From Opitutaceae bacterium (GTDB lineage Bacteria; Verrucomicrobiota; Verrucomicrobiia; Opitutales; Opitutaceae): 64,000 bases of DNA. Positions within the stretch are counted from its first letter, which is position 1. Each line of letters begins with the position of its first letter. The DNA lies in contig JAQUYL010000003.1 of the NCBI GenBank assembly GCA_028691845.1, forward strand, positions 103,862 to 167,861. The letters are read 5' to 3'. This document shows, in pieces, positions 43,517 to 52,904 of this stretch. The translations under genes were made by a program, and so were the position numbers. Under the pieces are notes generated by a model. That model was given only the letters and a program-made list of their open reading frames with translations. It had not been told where the DNA came from and did not search any database.

Positions 43517-44934
43517 AACGGGTCCGTCTTCCTTTGCCCGACGCCAAGTGGCTGTCGCCTTTCCAGCCGCAACGGAGCGATCCGGATTTGCGGCCGGTGC
43601 CGCTGGGATTTCTGGCCATCATCGCGGTCGGCACAGCGCTGCTGCTGCTGCCTTTCTCCCACCTGCCCGGCCGTCCCCTGCACTGGATCAACGCATTTTT
43701 TTTGGCCACTTCCGCGACATGCGTGAACGGGCTCAGTCCGATCAACGTAGCCGAAACCCTGAGCGGGTTCGGGCAGGGAGTGCTGCTGGCGCTAGTCCAG
43801 GCCGGCGGTCTCGGCATCATCACCGCCAGTCTGGCGCTTGTGATGCTGAGCGGCGAACGGCTGTCGCTCGCGCACGAGGGTGCCGTGACGGCAACAATCG
43901 GACGGCTCCAGCGGGCGCGGCCAGCCGAGCTGTTCCGGTTTAGTTGCCTGGTCATCGCGCTGATGGAGGCGGCTGGCGCGACCAGTCTGTATTGGCGGCT
44001 GCAGACGCAAAACCCTGCAGCCGATCCGCTGGGGTTGATCTGGCAGGCGGTGTTTTATTCGGTGAACGCATTCTGCAATGCCGGCTTCTCCATTTTCCCC
44101 GAGGGGCTGGCCCGCTGGCGGGGCGACGCGGCGCTGCTCGGGATCGTCGACCTGCTCGTCATCGCCGGAGGCATCGGCCTGCTGTCGCTTGTCAACCTGC
44201 GGTATTACTATTTCTGGCGCCGCGATCCGAGGCGGCGCGGCCGGATAACGCTCCAGACCCGGCTGACGGTCGTCGTCTCGGCCCTGCTGATCGCCGCCGG
44301 CACCGTCGCAACGCTGCTTTTTGAATGGGGCCACACCCTGGCCGGCCAGCCGTGGGCGCAAAAACTGTCGTGGGCGGCGTTTCATTCCGTGATGACCCGT
44401 ACGGGGGGCTTCAACGTCGTCGATGTTGGGCAGATGCATCCGGCCACCCTTCTTTCAAGCCTTGTCCTGATGTTCATCGGCGGCTCGCCGGGATCGATGG
44501 CCGGCGGCATCAAAACCGTGACGGTGGCCATCCTGTTCTGCACGGCGCGGGCGGCACTGCTGCGGCAGGAGACGGTGCAGGTGTTCGGACGGCGCATCGC
44601 TCCGCGCATGAGCGGCATCGCCCTGATGATCGCCTTGCTCGGACTGACCGTGGCGGCGACCGGCATAGGCGCGCTGATGCTCACCGAGCTTGGCCAGCCC
44701 TCCTCAGCAGCGCGCGGAAACTGGCTGGGGCTGGCGTTCGAGGCCGTATCGGCCTTCGGCACCGTCGGCCTGAGCACGGGCGTGACCGGACTGTTGACCA
44801 TTTCGGGCAAACTGGTCGTGATAGCGTTGATATTCACCGGTCGTGTCGGCCCGCTCATGCTCGCGGTTTATCTCGCCCGGCCCGTGAAACCGTGGCATGT
44901 GCGTTACCCGGAAGAAGACGTGGCACTCGGCTGA
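43513..44934 (+). CDS. TrkH/KtrB family potassium uptake protein, membrane subunit
   Basis: 473 residues from the ATG at 43513; an upstream ATG at 43489 is less likely. Four M1-P-M2 repeats: selectivity-filter segments are SATCVNGLSP, NAFCNAGFSIF, MTRTGGFNVV and AFGTVGLSTG, each with the central glycine that lines the K+ path. The membrane core is complete. It imports K+ driven by ion gradients and is regulated by the RCK protein encoded 5 nt downstream. KtrB rather than TrkH is slightly favoured by length, but I leave the symbol open. Confidence 0.9.
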   Translation: MKRVRLPLPDAKWLSPFQPQRSDPDLRPVPLGFLAIIAVGTALLLLPFSHLPGRPLHWINAFFLATSATCVNGLSPINVAETLSGFGQGVLLALVQAGGLGIITASLALVMLSGERLSLAHEGAVTATIGRLQRARPAELFRFSCLVIALMEAAGATSLYWRLQTQNPAADPLGLIWQAVFYSVNAFCNAGFSIFPEGLARWRGDAALLGIVDLLVIAGGIGLLSLVNLRYYYFWRRDPRRRGRITLQTRLTVVVSALLIAAGTVATLLFEWGHTLAGQPWAQKLSWAAFHSVMTRTGGFNVVDVGQMHPATLLSSLVLMFIGGSPGSMAGGIKTVTVAILFCTARAALLRQETVQVFGRRIAPRMSGIALMIALLGLTVAATGIGALMLTELGQPSSAARGNWLGLAFEAVSAFGTVGLSTGVTGLLTISGKLVVIALIFTGRVGPLMLAVYLARPVKPWHVRYPEEDVALG

Positions 44935-44939
44935 ATCCT

Positions 44940-45614
44940 ATGGCAAAGAGAATTTTCATCATTGGCGGCGGACGCTTCGGCGTCCATCTGGCGACACGGC
45001 TGTCGGAGTTCGGCTGCGAAGTGGAGCTGGGCGACTGTCGTGCCGACCGCGTGAAAGAACTGGCCGACGACGGTTTTCATGCAGTTGAGATGTCGGCCGA
45101 CGACGAGGATGCGATAAAGGCCTCGGGGGCGCTCGGCGCCGACGTCATCGTGGTGGCGATCGGCGAAAACATGCAGGCCAGCATTCTCTCCACCCTGCTG
45201 CTCAAACAGCTCAAGGCGCCCCGGGTGGTGGCGCGGGCCGTGGACGTGAAGCACGCGCAGGTGCTGGAGCGCGTGGGGGCCGATGACGTGGTGCTGCCAG
45301 TCCGGGACATGGCGTACCGTCTGGCCGAGCGGCTGCGCGACGACACCCACAGCGAGCGCCATCCGCTCGTCGGCGATTTTCTGATCGCGGACATCCGTCT
45401 CGGACCAGCCTTGCATGGTCAGACGCTCGCCCAGGCGCAGCTGCCGAAAAGATATGGCGTGACTGCCGTTCTCGGCAAACAGGCGGAAGGGAACCGGCTG
45501 AAGATCGATGAGGCTACCGCCGCGCTCGTGCTCACCGAGGGCAGCGAGCTGCTCGTGGTCGGCCGGCGCGACCGCCTCAACCGCTTCGAGCGCGAGTGCG
45601 GCCTGCCGCACTGA
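44940..45614 (+). CDS. TrkA/KtrA family potassium uptake regulatory subunit (RCK)
   Basis: 224 residues from the ATG at 44940. Residues 1-130 are RCK_N, a Rossmann domain with the nucleotide-binding IIGGGRFGVHLA (GxGxxG) and VVAIGENMQASILSTLLLKQL; residues 140-222 are RCK_C (LIADIRLGPALHGQTLAQAQL ... LVLTEGSELLVVGRRD). A cytoplasmic ring of such subunits gates the KtrB-type pore in response to ATP/ADP or NAD(H). It is directly coupled to the membrane subunit gene. Confidence 0.93.
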   Translation: MAKRIFIIGGGRFGVHLATRLSEFGCEVELGDCRADRVKELADDGFHAVEMSADDEDAIKASGALGADVIVVAIGENMQASILSTLLLKQLKAPRVVARAVDVKHAQVLERVGADDVVLPVRDMAYRLAERLRDDTHSERHPLVGDFLIADIRLGPALHGQTLAQAQLPKRYGVTAVLGKQAEGNRLKIDEATAALVLTEGSELLVVGRRDRLNRFERECGLPH

Positions 45615-45821
45615 ACAGGAAGGGGCAATTCCGCCCGCCCGGCCCGACGAATTTCCCCTCAAAAAAAGCCATGGAAGCGCGGCGCCATTTGTCCTGGGGC
45701 GGTCGTGTGCCTGACGGAAAAGCCAGACAATCCCACCAGAAATAACGAGTCATAATGGCGCGCTGGGAAGCAGACAGCGAGTTGCCTTCCCGCGAGCAGG
45801 TGGTTTCCTCGCGGCGTTTCC

Positions 45822-47321
45822 ATGTACCATCACCCCATTGCACAGTTGGCCGCAGTCGGTGTCCAGGCGCCGGGGGACCCTTTGAGCCCGGCCGCGATCC
45901 TGCCGGCGCCGCTCGACAGTTACGCCGATCCGGTGGGCGCCGGCCTGTGGGATGTGCTGATGCACCGGGCCGCGGCCGATCCGTTCAACGCGGTAGCGCT
46001 CGCGATCTTCGCCTGCGCCATCCTGCACACGTTTCTGACAGCGAAGATCCGGCACTGGGCGCACGTGATCGATGAACGCCATGCCGCGAGCCGGGCCGGT
46101 GTTCCCGCGGCACCGCAGAGCGACGCCGGTGACGAAGGAGTGTCCGAAGAGGTGAGCTTCGCCGGACAGATGCTGCATTTTTTCGGCGAGGTGGAGGCGG
46201 TGTTCGGCATCTGGGTGCTGGTGCTGGCGGGGGCGATCACCTGGTTCAAAGGCTGGCCGGCGGTCGCAAGCTACCTCGGCGAGCGCGTCACCTACACCGA
46301 GCCGTTGTTCGTTGTGATCATCATGGCGCTGGCGGCAACGCGTCCGATCCTGGGTTTTGCCGAGCAGTGTCTGCGGGCGGTCGCCAGACTGGGGCGGGAA
46401 ACGCCGGGCGCCTGGTGGCTGGCGATTCTGCTGCTTGCACCGCTGCTCGGATCGCTCATCACCGAGCCGGCCGCGATGACGATCGCGGCGTTGCTTCTGG
46501 CCCGGAAATTTTATGACCTGCAGCCGAGCACGCGGCTGCGCTACGCCACGCTCGGCCTGTTGTTTGTCAATGTCTCGGTTGGCGGCACGCTCACTCATTT
46601 CGCGGCGCCACCGGTCATCATGGTGGCGCGGGCATGGGACTGGGACCTGCTGCACATGCTGACACATTTCGGCTGGCGGGCCGTAATGGGGGTCACCCTG
46701 GCGACGGTGGTCTACTATCTGGCCTTCCGCCGCGAACTCGCGGGGCTTGCGGGACGGCCGGGCGGCAGCAGTTCGCAGAAAAAGCGGCCGGCGGTGCCGG
46801 CGTGGATCACAGTGGTGCAGATCGGCTTTCTGGTGTTCACCGTGTGGCAGGCACACCATCCGGTGCTGTTCATCGGCGCGTTCCTGTTCTTCCTTGCGTT
46901 CGCCCAGGCGACGGCCCACCACCAAAACACCGTCGACCTACGCTCGCCGATCCTTGTCGGCTTCTTTCTCGCCGGGCTGGTGATTCACGGCGGGCTCCAG
47001 ACGTGGTGGCTGCAGCCGATCCTCGGCCGACTGACCGACACGTCGCTGTTTTTCGGGGCCGTCGTCCTGACCGCATTCAACGACAACGCCGCCGTCACCT
47101 ACCTGGCCTCGCTCGTACCCGGCTTCGGCGATTCGCTCAAATATGCGGTGGTGGCCGGCGCAGTGGCGGGCGGCGGTCTGACCGTCATCGCCAACGCTCC
47201 CAATCCCGCCGGACAGGCGATCCTGCGGCGCTATTTCCCCGGGGGAGTGGCGCCGCTCAAACTCCTTGCGGCCGCATTGCTGCCAACGATCATTATGTGC
47301 GCGTGCTTTCTGGCGCTGTAA
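45822..47321 (+). CDS. Putative Na+/H+ antiporter (PF07399-like)
   Basis: 499 residues with about 11-12 membrane helices. The N-terminus is polar, then GIWVLVLAGAITWF, SLITEPAAMTIAALLLARKFYDL, LLFVNVSVGGTLTHFAAPPVIMVA, GFFLAGLVIHGGLQTWWLQP, and VLTAFNDNAAVTYLASLVPG. The ITEPAAM and FNDNAA segments resemble the antiparallel ion-binding repeats of NhaD/arsenite-type antiporters. Transport of Na+ against protons is inferred from family. Its location after the K+ uptake genes supports a role in salt balance. The 207-nt gap before it is empty. Confidence 0.85.
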   Translation: MYHHPIAQLAAVGVQAPGDPLSPAAILPAPLDSYADPVGAGLWDVLMHRAAADPFNAVALAIFACAILHTFLTAKIRHWAHVIDERHAASRAGVPAAPQSDAGDEGVSEEVSFAGQMLHFFGEVEAVFGIWVLVLAGAITWFKGWPAVASYLGERVTYTEPLFVVIIMALAATRPILGFAEQCLRAVARLGRETPGAWWLAILLLAPLLGSLITEPAAMTIAALLLARKFYDLQPSTRLRYATLGLLFVNVSVGGTLTHFAAPPVIMVARAWDWDLLHMLTHFGWRAVMGVTLATVVYYLAFRRELAGLAGRPGGSSSQKKRPAVPAWITVVQIGFLVFTVWQAHHPVLFIGAFLFFLAFAQATAHHQNTVDLRSPILVGFFLAGLVIHGGLQTWWLQPILGRLTDTSLFFGAVVLTAFNDNAAVTYLASLVPGFGDSLKYAVVAGAVAGGGLTVIANAPNPAGQAILRRYFPGGVAPLKLLAAALLPTIIMCACFLAL

Positions 47322-47386
47322 GACGCCCTGCGCCGCGGCCGGCACAGCCCGGCCATGTCTGCGAACAGCCAGCCCGCCTGATCCAC

Positions 47387-48349
47387 TTAATGTCCCGTGG
47401 CGGGCCGGTCCGCGCCGAACAGCGCCTCAATTACCTCCGGGGCCTTGAACATTTTGGCTCCCGAATGGCCGATGCCGGGCGTTTCCACGATGCGCCAATT
47501 GAACGCCCAGCCGTGGTCGACGGCCAGTTTCTGCATGAGGTTGAAGAAATTGTGGTTTCGGGCCAGGCGCACCGGGCCCTGGCGCATGGCATGCTCGCTG
47601 AAGTCGAACCCATCGGAGACATTTTGATAAACATCGCCGGTGCCCAGAAACAGGGTCAGGGGGGCCGCGCAATACTGGCGCAGGATTTCGTCGTTGCTCA
47701 ATTCGTCCGGCAGCCCGCCCAGCCCGTAAGGGAAGGGGATGCTTTTATCCGGAAAGACATTCGAGCCCGGATTGGCCGCGACAAGCCGCCGCGCCTCGCC
47801 CGGCATGAACATCGCCATCTTGGCGACAATCTGGCCGCCGCCCGAGTGGCCCAGCAGGTAGTATGGCATCCCGGGCTGGGCCTCCCTCCTTCGCACCTCC
47901 CCGACCAGGCGGAAGATGATATTGAATGTCCATTTGTCCCGGGGCTGCAGTTTGCCATCCTTCATCACCCCGCCACCGCGCTTGTAGCGCTCGTCGGTGA
48001 AGCGCTCGCGATCAAAAAGCGGCGCGACGATGATGGCGTTGCCGCGCTCGGCCACCGTGATCGCGTTGTTCCGATAGTCCTCGGCGTTGCGATCACTGCC
48101 ATGCACCACGACAACGAGTGGTCCGTTTTCATAGGTGGGCGGCTTGTAACAAAACACCTCGATCGGCTCGCCTTCGTTTTCCAGAGTGAACCGGCCCGGG
48201 CCAGCCGGCAACGGATCGGCCGGACTGACCGAAGCTCCGATTGCGAGCATGAGCCCGCACAGCAGCGCACGCCATTGATCTGGGGAGAGAGGAAAGCCGG
48301 CCCGGCAGGCAGGCTGTTTGACTCGGCCGATGACCGGATTCCTATTCAT
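47387..48349 (-). CDS. Exported alpha/beta hydrolase
   Basis: 320 residues from the ATG at 48349 (MNRNPVIGR); a GTG at 48358 is an alternative. A hydrophobic segment (LLCGLMLAIGASVSP, about residues 29-45) suggests a signal peptide. The alpha/beta-hydrolase fold shows VVVVHGSDRNAEDY (oxyanion region), LLGHSGGGQIVAKMA with nucleophile Ser near 168, and ETPGIGHSGAKM with the catalytic His. The closest general resemblance is to poly(3-hydroxybutyrate) depolymerase/feruloyl esterase-like proteins, but the substrate is unknown. It is convergent with the antiporter gene. Confidence 0.82.
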   Translation of the reverse strand: MNRNPVIGRVKQPACRAGFPLSPDQWRALLCGLMLAIGASVSPADPLPAGPGRFTLENEGEPIEVFCYKPPTYENGPLVVVVHGSDRNAEDYRNNAITVAERGNAIIVAPLFDRERFTDERYKRGGGVMKDGKLQPRDKWTFNIIFRLVGEVRRREAQPGMPYYLLGHSGGGQIVAKMAMFMPGEARRLVAANPGSNVFPDKSIPFPYGLGGLPDELSNDEILRQYCAAPLTLFLGTGDVYQNVSDGFDFSEHAMRQGPVRLARNHNFFNLMQKLAVDHGWAFNWRIVETPGIGHSGAKMFKAPEVIEALFGADRPATGH

Positions 48350-48774
48350 GAGATTCACTGGTTAATAATTATTGAGTGATGACAAATTGCCCTTCCGCGG
48401 CGACGGCCGGGATGATCTTCGTTCCGTGCGCCGATTCCATCGGCGCCGACTGCACAAAAGGCTGATGGGCGGCAGTGGCATGACGGCGCATTCATCCGAA
48501 AATGAGCCGGCCGGGGCGAGCGGATTCTGCGGGGAGACTGGACCTTTTGGCCTATTCGTCACGGTTGCCAGGGCGATGAAACCAAACCTGTTTCCGGCGC
48601 CGGAGCCCCCCCACCGGTTTCGCTGGCCGCTGGGCTGGATGACTGGTAATATTCAGATCAAGGAAACTCCACTCCCGTTCCTATGCCCCGACGCACGCGG
48701 GCCCATCCCTCCCCTCTCCCACCGGAACAGAATCATGCCAGCATTCGCGAACGGCCGATTCCACCCCTCCCCTC
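48350..48774. other. Intergenic stretch with no supported gene
   Basis: 425 nt between divergent genes. A short AT-rich patch lies next to the hydrolase start (TTAATAATTATTGAGTG, 48360-48380). A 142-codon open frame on the plus strand has no recognisable protein features and runs into astA out of frame. No promoter is assigned. Confidence 0.5.
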
Positions 48775-49800
48775 ATGTATGTCCTCCGCCCCATCCGTGA
48801 AGATGATCTGCCCCGGTTCGTCGCCCTGGTAAAATCCATCGACGGCAGCCTCACCTCCCTTCCGGCCGACGAAGAGACCCTGACGGAGCATCTTGAAGAA
48901 TCGCAGCGGGCCTTCTCCCCAAAGGTGAAGAAGCCCGGAGGCGAACACTATCTTTTCGTCCTTGAAGACACCGCCTCCGGCGAGCTGGTCGGCACCAGTG
49001 GCATCCTGGCGAGAGTGGGAGGGTTCGAGCCCTGGTATAGCTACGAAATCCGTCGCGAGCCGTTCGTGCACAAGCCGCTCAGAATCGAGAAGGAGATCCC
49101 CGTGCTGCATCTCAAGGAAACCCACCGCGGGCCGACCGAAGTCTGCTCGCTGTATTTGCGGGCCGAGGCGAGGCGCGGCGGCCTGGGTCGACTGCTCTCG
49201 CTCGGGCGTTTCATGTTCATCGGCACCTTCCCTCGCCGTTTTGCCGAAACCCTGATCGCCGAGATGCGCGGCTATATCGACCAGCAGGGCAAGTCGCCGT
49301 TCTGGGAGGCCGTGGGCCGGCATTTTTTCGAGCACGATCTGAATGCCGCCGATCAGCTCAGCGGCCTGGGCGACAAATCCTTCATCGCCGCGCTGGTTCC
49401 GCGCCACCCCATCTACATCCCGCTGCTGCCTCCGGAGGTACAGGCGGTGATCGGCCGGGTGCATCACGACACCGAGCCTGCACTCGCCCTGCTGAAAGCC
49501 GAGAGTTTCGTCTCCATGGGCGATGTCGATATTTTCGATGCCGGGGTGCACATGTGCGCCACAACGAAGGACGTCCGCACTATCCGGCAGATGCGCACGG
49601 GCGACATCAGTGAATTGATCGACTCTGCCCCGCCGGATATCACCCACCTGCTGGGCAACGGACGCCTTGACTTCCGGGCCTGCCTGGGGACGGTCGCCGA
49701 GGACGACGCCCGGTGCGGCGGCGTACGCCTTGCGCGGGAGGCGGCGGAAGCGCTCCAACTCAGGGTTGGCGATAAAATCTCCTATGCGCCGCTGCGGTAG
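48775..49800 (+). CDS. astA: Arginine N-succinyltransferase
   Basis: 341 residues, the usual AstA length. It transfers succinate from succinyl-CoA to arginine, the first step of the ammonia-producing AST pathway. Blocks: YVLRPIREDDLPRFVAL, SQRAFSPKVKKPGGEHYLFVLED, GTSGILARVGGFEPWYSYEI, EVCSLYLRAEARRGGLGRLLSLGRF (acetyltransferase-like core) and KSPFWEAVGRHFFEHDLNAAD. The gene is intact. It lies 14 nt before astD. Confidence 0.95.
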   Translation: MYVLRPIREDDLPRFVALVKSIDGSLTSLPADEETLTEHLEESQRAFSPKVKKPGGEHYLFVLEDTASGELVGTSGILARVGGFEPWYSYEIRREPFVHKPLRIEKEIPVLHLKETHRGPTEVCSLYLRAEARRGGLGRLLSLGRFMFIGTFPRRFAETLIAEMRGYIDQQGKSPFWEAVGRHFFEHDLNAADQLSGLGDKSFIAALVPRHPIYIPLLPPEVQAVIGRVHHDTEPALALLKAESFVSMGDVDIFDAGVHMCATTKDVRTIRQMRTGDISELIDSAPPDITHLLGNGRLDFRACLGTVAEDDARCGGVRLAREAAEALQLRVGDKISYAPLR

Positions 49801-49814
49801 CAGCCATCGCCATC

Positions 49815-51224
49815 ATGACAACCTTCTCCTCCCGCAACCCCGCCACTGGCGAAATCGTCTGGACCGGACCGGCCGGCACGCCGGACGATGTCGACCGGGC
49901 CGTGCATGCCGCCCGCCAGGCCTTTCCCCGCTGGTCCCATCTGCCGCTAACGGAACGTGAGGCGCACCTCAGGGCTTTCGCGGCGAAGCTCGAAGCGCGA
50001 AAAGACCGTCTCGCTGAAGCCATATCGCGCGAAGTCGGCAAACCGACCTGGGAAGCACTGTCCGAAGTGCAGACAATGATTACCAAGGTCGAATTCTCCG
50101 TGACGGCCCATGCGCAGCGCTGCACCGAATTCGCGGGCGGGCCAGCGGTGACGCGATTCCGGCCCCACGGCGTCGTTGCCGTGCTCGGGCCATTCAACTT
50201 TCCCGGTCACCTTCCCAACGGCCATATTGTTCCCGCCCTGCTGGCAGGCAACACGGTCGTGTTCAAGCCGAGCAAATACGCCCCGCTGATCGCCGAAGTC
50301 ACAACCGCGGTCTGGCATGACTCGCGCCTTCCCGCCGGCGTATTCAACCTGGTGCAAAGCGGGCCGGAAATCGGGGCCGCTCTCGCCCGACATGATGGCA
50401 TCAACGGGTTGTATTTCACCGGCAGCAGCCAAACCGGCCTGGGGCTGGCGGAGGCTTTCGCCCGGACGCCAGAGAGGATTCTCGCGCTGGAAATGGGTGG
50501 GAACAATCCGCTCGTGGTTTGGCAGGCGCGCGATCTCCGGGCGGCCGCCCTGCTCACGGTGCAGTCCGCCTACCTGAGCGCCGGCCAGCGTTGTACCTGC
50601 GCCCGCCGGCTCATCGTGCCGGACGACGCCACCGGCGCGGCCTTCCTCACCGAGCTCGTGCGCCGCATCGGCGGCATCCGTGTCGGCGCCTACACGGATC
50701 GGCCGGAGCCTTTCATGGGGCCGGTCATCAACGCCCAAGCCGCTCGGGAAATACTGCAATACCAGGATTCGCTTCTTGCTCATCAGGGACGCCCTCTTGT
50801 CAGGGCCCGTCTGCTCAAAGAGGGCACGGGCCTGCTGACTCCCGGCTTGATCGACGTCACCGCCGTGCCGCGCCGCGACGACGGGGAAATCTTCGGACCG
50901 CTGCTTCAGGTCATCCGCGTCGGTGATTTTGCCGCTGCCATGGAGGAGGCCAACCGCACCTGCTATGGTTTGGCCGCCGGTCTGATCAGCGATGACCGCA
51001 TCCTGTACGAGCGTTTCCGCGATGAGGTCCGCGCCGGCATCATCAACTGGAACCAGCCGCTCACAGGGGCGAGCGGGGCCGCCCCGTTCGGGGGCGTCGG
51101 CCGCAGCGGCAACCACCGGCCCAGCGCCTATTTCGCCGCAGACTACTGCTCCTATCCGGTCGCTTCAATCGAAGTGCCTGAGCTCAAGCTGCCCACCCGG
51201 CTTCCGCCCGGCCTCGCCGACTAG
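49815..51224 (+). CDS. astD: N-succinylglutamate 5-semialdehyde dehydrogenase
   Basis: 469 residues, NAD+-dependent aldehyde dehydrogenase fold. It oxidises succinylglutamate semialdehyde in the AST pathway. Seen: GPFNFPGHLPNGHIVPALLAGNTVVFKPSK, LYFTGSSQTGLGL, the Glu-containing LEMGGNNPLVVW, the catalytic Cys in SAGQRCTCARRLI, and NRTCYGLAAGLISDD. The NFPGHLPNGHI and MGGNNP forms are typical of AstD among the aldehyde dehydrogenases. Confidence 0.94.
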   Translation: MTTFSSRNPATGEIVWTGPAGTPDDVDRAVHAARQAFPRWSHLPLTEREAHLRAFAAKLEARKDRLAEAISREVGKPTWEALSEVQTMITKVEFSVTAHAQRCTEFAGGPAVTRFRPHGVVAVLGPFNFPGHLPNGHIVPALLAGNTVVFKPSKYAPLIAEVTTAVWHDSRLPAGVFNLVQSGPEIGAALARHDGINGLYFTGSSQTGLGLAEAFARTPERILALEMGGNNPLVVWQARDLRAAALLTVQSAYLSAGQRCTCARRLIVPDDATGAAFLTELVRRIGGIRVGAYTDRPEPFMGPVINAQAAREILQYQDSLLAHQGRPLVRARLLKEGTGLLTPGLIDVTAVPRRDDGEIFGPLLQVIRVGDFAAAMEEANRTCYGLAAGLISDDRILYERFRDEVRAGIINWNQPLTGASGAAPFGGVGRSGNHRPSAYFAADYCSYPVASIEVPELKLPTRLPPGLAD

Positions 51225-51425
51225 CGTCGATCCGCCCGCCATGACCAGACTTCCACCCTTTGCCTGTCCCTGGTTTTCCCGCACTCCGGCCAGGGAACCT
51301 TTGCGGAGAAAGTGTCACTTGATGGATGACACTTCCCCCCGGCCTGAAATCCGCCCCCCCGATCGGACCGGAGGCGGCCTGGAAATGAGCCTCCATCGCA
51401 CTTCCGGTGGGAAAAGAAGCCGAGC

Positions 51426-52793
51426 ATGACCGCTGCCAGCGAAGTCAATTTTGATGGTCTGGTCGGGCCGACGCACAACTACGCCGGACTCTCCTATGGC
51501 AATGTCGCTTCAATGCGGCACCGCGGAGACGTCTCCAACCCTCGCGAGGCGGCCCTGCAGGGTCTCGCGAAGATGAAAATGCTGGCCGACCTCGGCCTGC
51601 CGCAGGCCGTGCTCCCGCCGCACGAGCGCCCGTCAATTGCCACGCTCCGCGCGTTCGGATTTTCCGGCTCCGATGCCGCCGTCCTGGAAGCTGCCGCCCG
51701 GCAGGCGCCGGCGCTGCTCGCGGCTTGCGCATCCGCCGCCAACATGTGGGTCGCCAATGCGGCCACGGTGGCGCCGAGCGCCGACACGGCCGACGGCCGG
51801 GTGCACATCACCCCCGCCAATCTCGCCAGCAAATTTCACCGCGCCATCGAGCCGCCGCAGACCGCCCGCACCTTTCGCGCCATTTTCGCGGATCCCTCCC
51901 GTTTTGTCGTGCATGATCCCGTGCCCAGCGACGCCGCGTCCGGCGACGAGGGCGCCGCCAATCACACCCGGCTTGCCCCCGTTCACGCCCAATGCGGCCT
52001 GCACTTTTTCGTCTACGGACTGGACGGGACCGGCGCCGCCGCGGGCGGGCCGCGGCCGGTGCGCTATCCGCCGCGCCAGGCCCGGGCCGCCTCCGAGGCG
52101 ATCGCCCGCCTGCACCTGCTGTCCGCCCCCCAGGTCTGTTTTGCGCAGCAGCATCCCGGCGCCATCGATGCGGGGGTGTTTCACAACGACGTCATCTCCG
52201 TCGGCAATGAAAATGTGCTCCTGTACCACGAACACGCCTTTGTGCACGGCGCCGGGGTCATCGACAGCCTGCGGCGCCAGTACCGCCGGCTGCATCGCGA
52301 CGCTGAGCTCATCGCGATAAAGGTGCCGGCAAAACACGTGACGCTCGCTGACGCCGTACGCACTTATTTCTTCAACTCGCAACTCGTCACCCTCGGTCCG
52401 GGCCGCATGGCGCTGATCGCACCGGAGGAATGCCGGACAACGTCCAGCGTCTGCAGGTTCATCCACGAACTGCTAGCCCGCGACGGACCGGCCCCGATCC
52501 GCGAGGTGCATTACGTGAACCTCCGGGAGAGCATGCGCAATGGCGGCGGCCCTGCCTGTCTGCGGCTTCGCGTCGTCCTGACCAAGGCCGAGCTCGCCAC
52601 GTTGCGTCCTGCTTTGTTCATCACGGGCGCCAGCTTCGCCACCCTCACCGGATGGGTGCGGTCGCACTACCGCGATAAAATCGCGCCGGCGGATCTGGCT
52701 GATCCCCGCCTGCTCGAGGAGTCGCGACAGGCGCTCGATAATTTAACCCAAATCCTCGGGCTGGGCAGCATCTATCCATTCCAAACCGGGTAG
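51426..52793 (+). CDS. astB: N-succinylarginine dihydrolase
   Basis: 455 residues. It converts N-succinylarginine to N-succinylornithine with release of ammonia and CO2, the second step of the AST pathway. Blocks: NFDGLVGPTHNYAGLSYGN, MWVANAATVAPSADT, DGRVHITPANL, HNDVISVGNENVLLYHEHAF, and SMRNGGGPACLRLRVVL with the catalytic Cys near residue 375. The gene is full length. A 201-nt non-coding gap separates it from astD. astC and astE are not found in the window. Confidence 0.96.
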   Translation: MTAASEVNFDGLVGPTHNYAGLSYGNVASMRHRGDVSNPREAALQGLAKMKMLADLGLPQAVLPPHERPSIATLRAFGFSGSDAAVLEAAARQAPALLAACASAANMWVANAATVAPSADTADGRVHITPANLASKFHRAIEPPQTARTFRAIFADPSRFVVHDPVPSDAASGDEGAANHTRLAPVHAQCGLHFFVYGLDGTGAAAGGPRPVRYPPRQARAASEAIARLHLLSAPQVCFAQQHPGAIDAGVFHNDVISVGNENVLLYHEHAFVHGAGVIDSLRRQYRRLHRDAELIAIKVPAKHVTLADAVRTYFFNSQLVTLGPGRMALIAPEECRTTSSVCRFIHELLARDGPAPIREVHYVNLRESMRNGGGPACLRLRVVLTKAELATLRPALFITGASFATLTGWVRSHYRDKIAPADLADPRLLEESRQALDNLTQILGLGSIYPFQTG

Positions 52794-52904
52794 GGGCCCC
52801 GTCCTTCTTCCCGGAGCGCAACCGCGGAAAATCCGGCGGACCGGGCTTGCGCAAGAACACTCCCTGCCCTCGCGCTGCCGCCCTGAACCGGTTGCCGGCA
52901 TTTT

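Noticed and set aside
48372..48800. 142-codon open frame before astA
   Set aside because: It overlaps the astA start out of frame and shows no protein features.
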